Of a stretch of DNA of 64,000 nt, positions 60,464-64,000 are shown one piece after another; position 1 is the stretch's first letter, and each line of letters starts with the position of its first letter. The stretch is from positions 1,612,001-1,676,000 of the forward strand of contig CAVTQY010000001.1 in the NCBI GenBank assembly GCA_963736975.1, read 5' to 3'. Position numbers and translations under genes: made by a program. The DNA comes from CAVTQY01 sp963736975 (GTDB lineage Bacteria; Pseudomonadota; Alphaproteobacteria; Acetobacterales; Acetobacteraceae). Under the pieces are notes generated by a model. It worked only from the letters and a program-made list of their open reading frames with translations. It had not been told where the DNA came from and did no database searches.

Positions 60464-61651
60464 ATGCGCGACACGGGCGAGTTCCTGTTCACATCCGAAT
60501 CGGTCTCGGAAGGGCATCCCGACAAAGTCGCCGACCGGTTGAGCGACACCGTGCTGGACGCGTTCCTGGCGGCGGACCCCTATTCGCGCGTGGCCTGCGA
60601 GACGATGGTAACCACCAACCGTGTGGTCCTGGCCGGCGAGACGCGCGGTCCGGAAACCGTCACACCGGAGCATCTCGCGCATCTCTGCCGCATGGCGATC
60701 CACGACATCGGCTACGACCAGCCCGGTTTCAGTTGGAGACACGCGAAGATCGAGTGCCACCTGCACGCGCAGTCCAGCGACATCGCTCAGGGCGTGGATG
60801 CCGGCGGCAACAAAGATGAGGGCGCCGGCGATCAAGGCATCATGTTCGGTTACGCCTGCCGCGAGACCGAAGGGCTGATGCCGGCGCCGCTCTATTACGC
60901 CCATCTGATCCTTCGCCGGATCAGCGAGCTGCGCAGCATCGATGACAGGTCCGTGGCCGGCCTGCTGCCCGATGCGAAAAGCCAGATCACCCTGCGCTAC
61001 ATCGACGGCCAGCCGGTGCAGGCGGCCAGTGTCGTGGTGTCCACCCAGCATGAGGACGGGCTCGACCAGGAAGACGTGAAGGGGCTGATCTGGCCGATCG
61101 TCGAGAGCAGCCTGCCGCGCGGATGGATGCCGCCGGAGCGCGAGTTCTACGTCAATCCGACCGGCAAGTTCGTTATCGGCGGACCGGACGGGGATTGCGG
61201 GCTGACCGGGCGGAAGATCATCGTTGATACCTATGGCGGGGCGGCACCGCATGGCGGCGGCGCGTTCAGCGGCAAGGACCCGACGAAGGTGGACCGCTCG
61301 GCCGCCTATGCCTGCCGGTATCTGGCGAAGAACGTAGTGGCGGCCGGGCTTGCGGATCGCTGCACGCTACAGGTTAGCTACGCCATCGGCGTTTCGCACC
61401 CGCTATCTTTGTATGTGGATCTGCAGGGCACCGGCAATGATGTGGACGAGGCGAAGCTGGAGCGGGTGCTGCGCGAGCTGGTGAACCTGACGCCGCGCGG
61501 CATTCGCGAGCATCTGCACCTGAACCGCCCGATCTATGCTCCGACCTCGGCTTACGGGCATTTCGGCCGCGAGCCGGACCTGGAGACAGGGACCTTCACG
61601 TGGGAGAAGACCGACCTGGTTCCGGCGCTGCGGGCGGCCTTCGGGCGGTAA
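60464..61651 (+). CDS. metK: S-adenosylmethionine synthetase
   Basis: MetK makes SAM from methionine and ATP in the cytoplasm. Family blocks: LFTSESVSEGHPDKVADRLS (about residues 8-27), GDQGIMFGYAC (methionine/ATP loop), GGPDGDCGLTGRKIIVDTYG and GGGAFSGKDPTKVDRSAAYA. The length of 395 residues is normal. The ATG at 60464 has AGAGGA eight bases upstream; the open frame goes further but into the structured leader. The next gene begins within its 3' end. SAM is the methyl donor for TrmB downstream. Confidence 0.96.
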   Translation: MRDTGEFLFTSESVSEGHPDKVADRLSDTVLDAFLAADPYSRVACETMVTTNRVVLAGETRGPETVTPEHLAHLCRMAIHDIGYDQPGFSWRHAKIECHLHAQSSDIAQGVDAGGNKDEGAGDQGIMFGYACRETEGLMPAPLYYAHLILRRISELRSIDDRSVAGLLPDAKSQITLRYIDGQPVQAASVVVSTQHEDGLDQEDVKGLIWPIVESSLPRGWMPPEREFYVNPTGKFVIGGPDGDCGLTGRKIIVDTYGGAAPHGGGAFSGKDPTKVDRSAAYACRYLAKNVVAAGLADRCTLQVSYAIGVSHPLSLYVDLQGTGNDVDEAKLERVLRELVNLTPRGIREHLHLNRPIYAPTSAYGHFGREPDLETGTFTWEKTDLVPALRAAFGR

Positions 61652-62334
61652 AGCCGCCTGCCGAGCGGCTTTACGGCCGCGGGCGGGGTCATGCGCTGCG
61701 CGCCCGCCAGGTTCGGCTGCTGAAGGAGACGCTGCCCCGGCTGGCACTGCGGCCGGAACAGACGAGCGAGCCTTTCGCGGCGTTTGCCGGGCCCATTTCG
61801 GCGCTTTGGCTGGAAGTGGGGTTCGGCAGCGGGGAGCATGCGCTGGCGCAGAGTGCCGCGCATCCGGATGCGGGTGTGATCGCCGCCGAGGTGTTCGAGA
61901 ACGGCATCTGCTCCTTGCTGTCCCGGCTGGTGCCGGATGGTGGCGAGCGGGACGCGCTGGTACCGGCGAATCTGCGGCTGTGGACGGACGATGCCCGGGT
62001 GCTGCTGCGGCTGCTTCCGGCGGGCTCGCTGGCCCGGCTGTTTCTGCTGTTTCCAGACCCGTGGCCGAAGGCGCGGCACGCGAAGCGGCGCTTCGTACAT
62101 CCGGGCCTGCTGGCGACCGTTGCGCGGGCGATGCGGCACGGGGCGGAATGGCGGATCGCCAGCGACGATCCCGTGTACCAGGCCTGGGTGGATGAGGTCA
62201 TGGCGGCGCAGGACCTGTTCGCGGAAGCGGCGCGGTGGCCGGTGCGTCCGGCTGGCTGGCCGCCGACGCGATACGAGGCCAAGGCGCTGCGAGAAGGGCG
62301 CCGGCCGGTGTATTGGAGCTACATACGCCGTTGA
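61600..62334 (+). CDS. trmB: tRNA (guanine-N7-)-methyltransferase
   Basis: TrmB methylates G46 of tRNA using SAM. The SAM motif LWLEVGFGSGEHALAQSA (about residues 69-86), the catalytic-loop FPDPWPKARHAKRRFVHP and the final RYEAKALREGRRPVYW are diagnostic. The only start in frame before the conserved region is the GTG at 61600, which overlaps metK by 52 bases. The region RLYGRGRGHALR, typical of the family's start, comes 24 residues later, so initiation at a non-standard codon nearer 61650 is possible. Length from 61600 is 244 residues. Confidence 0.9.
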   Translation: MGEDRPGSGAAGGLRAVKPPAERLYGRGRGHALRARQVRLLKETLPRLALRPEQTSEPFAAFAGPISALWLEVGFGSGEHALAQSAAHPDAGVIAAEVFENGICSLLSRLVPDGGERDALVPANLRLWTDDARVLLRLLPAGSLARLFLLFPDPWPKARHAKRRFVHPGLLATVARAMRHGAEWRIASDDPVYQAWVDEVMAAQDLFAEAARWPVRPAGWPPTRYEAKALREGRRPVYWSYIRR

Positions 62335-62396
62335 ACACGTAGTCTAATTTCGCGCGCGGCCGCCCCACCAACCCCGCGCGCCACCCGGAGGACGCT

Positions 62397-62738
62397 ATGC
62401 CCGAACCCATCGCCTATGCCGATTTCGAGCGGGTGGATATCCGCGTGGGGACCATCATCGACGCGCAGCCTTTCCCGGAGGCGCGCAAGCCGGCGCTGAA
62501 ACTCACCATCGATTTCGGCCCGGAGATCGGCACCAGGCGTTCCTCGGCGCAGATCACCGTGCATTACCGTTCTGACCAACTCATCGGCAGGCAAATCTGT
62601 GCGGTAGTGAATTTCCCGCCGCGGCAGATCGGGCCGAGCATCAGCGAGGTGCTGGTGCTGGGCATGCCGGACGAGGATGGCGCCGTCGTGCTGATCAAGC
62701 CGGATTTCAAGGTTCCGGATGGCGGCAAGCTGTTCTGA
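62397..62738 (+). CDS. csaA: CsaA-type tRNA-binding protein
   Basis: A 113-residue protein with a single OB-fold tRNA-binding domain of the CsaA/ARC1 type: VDIRVGTIIDAQPFPEARKP, DFGPEIGTRRSSAQI, VNFPPRQIGPSISEVLVLGM and a C-terminal VVLIKPDFKVPDGGKLF. CsaA has been described as an export-related chaperone and binds tRNA. The ATG is 62 bp after trmB, preceded by GGAGGA. The stop shares a base with the next start (TGATG), so csaA and gpt are coupled. Confidence 0.93.
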   Translation: MPEPIAYADFERVDIRVGTIIDAQPFPEARKPALKLTIDFGPEIGTRRSSAQITVHYRSDQLIGRQICAVVNFPPRQIGPSISEVLVLGMPDEDGAVVLIKPDFKVPDGGKLF

Positions 62739-63235
62739 TGCCGACGCACTATTACACGGTCACCTGGGACCAGTTGCACCGCGATGCGAAGGCGCTCGCC
62801 TGGCGGCTGATCGGCCGGGGTCCCGGCGGGCAGCCCTTCAGCGGCGTTGTCGCGGTGACGCGCGGGGGGCTTATCCCGGCGGCGATCGTCGCCCGCGAAC
62901 TGGACTGCCGCGTGGTCGAGAGCGTCTCGGTCGTGAGCTATGGCGGCGAATCGCCGGACTTGCGGGGCACGCCGGTGATCCTGAAGCCGCCGAGCGCAGC
63001 GGGCGAGGGCGAGGGGTTCCTGATCATCGACGATCTTGTCGATACCGGCAGCACTGCGCGGGTGGTGCGCGCGCTGCTGCCGCGCGCGCACTTCGCCTGC
63101 ATCTACGCCAAACCGGCGGCACGCGAGGCGGTGGACACGTTCGTGACCGAGGTGTCGCAGGACACCTGGATCCTGTTTCCCTGGGACACCGAGCCGCAAT
63201 TCATCGCCCCGCTCGCCCAGCGCGGTGCTCTTTGA
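62738..63235 (+). CDS. gpt: Xanthine(-guanine) phosphoribosyltransferase
   Basis: A 165-residue type I phosphoribosyltransferase. The PRPP-binding loop is GFLIIDDLVDTGSTARVV (about residues 92-109) and the preceding VAVTRGGLIPAAIVARELD is typical of Gpt. The C-terminal VSQDTWILFPWD matches the xanthine/guanine subgroup. It salvages purine bases to nucleotides. It starts within the csaA stop. A short inverted-repeat element follows the gene (63236-63285). Confidence 0.9.
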   Translation: MPTHYYTVTWDQLHRDAKALAWRLIGRGPGGQPFSGVVAVTRGGLIPAAIVARELDCRVVESVSVVSYGGESPDLRGTPVILKPPSAAGEGEGFLIIDDLVDTGSTARVVRALLPRAHFACIYAKPAAREAVDTFVTEVSQDTWILFPWDTEPQFIAPLAQRGAL

Positions 63236-63285
63236 GAGCGTGATTCACGCTTTCCGACGTGACCGCCTCAAGCGATCACGCTTCT
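63236..63285. repeat. Inverted-repeat element downstream of gpt
   Basis: GAGCGTGATTCACGCTTTC and, 20 bp later, AAGCGATCACGCTT face each other around CGACGTGACCGCCTC. Elements of this form (the GATCACGCTT type) are common between genes in related alphaproteobacteria, as far as I recall. It may also act as a terminator for the two convergent genes. Confidence 0.55.
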
Positions 63286-63511
63286 AGCCGCTGAGCGCCG
63301 TGCCTGGGGCCGGCGCGCTCGGCTGGCCGGTATGCCGCGTTTGCGGCAGCAGCGACGCCACCACGATGGCGCCGAGAATGCAGATCAACACGAAGGCGAA
63401 ACGGCGCATTGAGCCGCCGGTCGCTTCGTAGTCCACCTCATCGGGGCGGGTGGTGTAGCTCTCGGGGTCCATCACGTCGTACGGGCGGACGAAATTGGAA
63501 TCGGGCTTCAT
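63284..63511 (-). CDS. Small single-pass membrane protein, unrecognised
   Basis: From the ATG at 63511 the product is 75 residues: an N-terminal acidic/tyrosine-rich part (PYDVMDPESYTTRPDEVDYE) and one transmembrane segment (FAFVLICILGAIVVASLL), then a short Pro-rich tail. GGAGG lies seven bases before the start. An upstream in-frame start lacks a ribosome-binding site. I do not recognise a family; comparable small proteins precede CorC-like genes in some relatives. It is 83 bp beyond the start of the CorC-like gene's visible 3' end. Confidence 0.65.
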   Translation of the reverse strand: MKPDSNFVRPYDVMDPESYTTRPDEVDYEATGGSMRRFAFVLICILGAIVVASLLPQTRHTGQPSAPAPGTALSG

Positions 63512-63594
63512 CTGCCTGCCTCCTGGTAGCCTCGGGCAAGCTGTACCATTGTGCTCAGGGCGCGCTGTTACGTAGCTCACAGGTAGCGGGGAGA

Positions 63595-64000
63595 TTACGC
63601 GGCGGCGGGCTCGCGGCTGGCGCGGACCTTGTCCACGCGGCGGGCGTCCATCGCCAGCACCTCGAACCGCCAGCCGCCGAACACGATGCGATCGCCTTCG
63701 CGCGGGACGCGGCGAAGCAAGGCGAGCAGCAGGCCGGCCAGCGTGTGGTACGTTCCCTCGGCCGGGAGGTCGGGCAATTCGAGGCGGGCCTTCACCTCAT
63801 CCACCGGCATCGTGCCGTCGAGCACCAGGACGGGGTCGCGGGCGGCGGCCCCTGAGGCCGGCTCTTCGGTTGCGTCGGTGGGCTCGCCGACGATCGCCTC
63901 CAGCACGTCGGCGGCGGTGACCACGCCTTCGAAGCTGCCGTATTCGTCCATGACGAGGGCCATGCCGAGCGGGTCGGATTTCAGCCGCTCCAACGCGTCG
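63595..64000 (-). CDS. CorC/HlyC-family CBS-domain transporter, C-terminal part
   Basis: The reading frame enters from the right edge (DALERLKSDPLGMALVMDEY) and ends at 63595. It contains the end of a CBS pair (MALVMDEYGSFEGVVTAADVLEAIVG) and a CorC_HlyC domain (LVLDGTMPVDEVKARLELPD, YHTLAGLLLALLRRVPREGD, WRFEVLAMDARRVDKVRAS). This is the C-terminal half of HlyC/CorC (YfjD/TlyC) proteins, associated with metal or magnesium transport. The membrane domain DUF21 would lie outside the window. Confidence 0.85.
   Translation of the reverse strand, partial: DALERLKSDPLGMALVMDEYGSFEGVVTAADVLEAIVGEPTDATEEPASGAAARDPVLVLDGTMPVDEVKARLELPDLPAEGTYHTLAGLLLALLRRVPREGDRIVFGGWRFEVLAMDARRVDKVRASREPAAA

Overview
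This 64 kb window is a high-GC chromosomal segment of an alphaproteobacterium. I infer Rhodospirillales, probably Acetobacteraceae, from the style of the dcw cluster, the many GC-rich dispersed palindromes and the overlapping ATGA/GTGA gene junctions; no rRNA or marker comparison was possible, so this is inference.

Layout. (1) 1-20140, minus strand: a nearly complete division and cell-wall (dcw) cluster, mraZ-rsmH-ftsL-ftsI-murE-murF-mraY-murD-ftsW-murG-murC-murB-ddl-ftsQ-ftsA-ftsZ, then lpxC and the start of tlyA. It is preceded by a five-copy, 10-bp-period array of MraZ boxes. Most junctions are 1-4 nt overlaps. ftsQ and ddl each carry one extra base. Dispersed palindromic repeats lie in frame inside murB and murD. 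(2) 20298-25995, minus: a five-gene dipeptide/oligopeptide ABC importer with a Tat-exported binding protein. (3) 26177-28254, minus: RNase P RNA (rnpB), an AmiD-type amidase and a DjlA-like co-chaperone. (4) 28429-32580: an orphan protein, then acetyl-CoA synthetase and a SelA-like PLP enzyme. (5) 32731-42368: an accessory catabolic island. An N-carbamoyl-D-amino acid hydrolase, a polar amino acid ABC importer with two binding proteins, a PuuE-like deacetylase, a metal amidohydrolase and a DHDPS-family aldolase are arranged head to tail. They face DUF1993, DUF3830, DUF1989 and an isoprenylcysteine-methyltransferase-like protein. I read it as uptake and hydrolysis of a nitrogen-rich carbamoyl or heterocyclic compound; the substrate is unknown. 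(6) 42434-44559: obgE-proB. (7) 44583-50545: an insertion-sequence graveyard. It holds a decayed TSUP permease, an IS630 element nested in an IS5 remnant, a lipase-like gene with a rewritten 3' end, an internally deleted IS3/IS407-type element with both ends present, and an intact IS481-like element that splits a dispersed palindrome. (8) 50586-55405, minus: glycolate oxidase glcD-glcE-(small membrane protein)-glcF. Here glcF is joined in frame, through a repeat-encoded linker, to a secreted TPR protein. (9) 55660-57785, minus: a Fic protein, a damaged serine recombinase and a DUF2971-like protein, closely coupled and preceded by an operator-like triple repeat. (10) 57869-64000: a Rossmann-fold dehydrogenase, a secreted SnoaL-like protein, then metK (with a structured leader), trmB, csaA and gpt on the plus strand, and finally a small membrane protein and the 3' part of a CorC/HlyC-family gene running off the edge.

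Two themes cut across regions. Several clear single-base frameshifts occur in genes that should be essential or functional (ftsQ, ddl, a binding protein). All three sit in the same TCGA-A-C context, which points to sequence error or a modification-associated artefact rather than decay. GC-rich dispersed palindromes have been captured in coding sequence at least four times.
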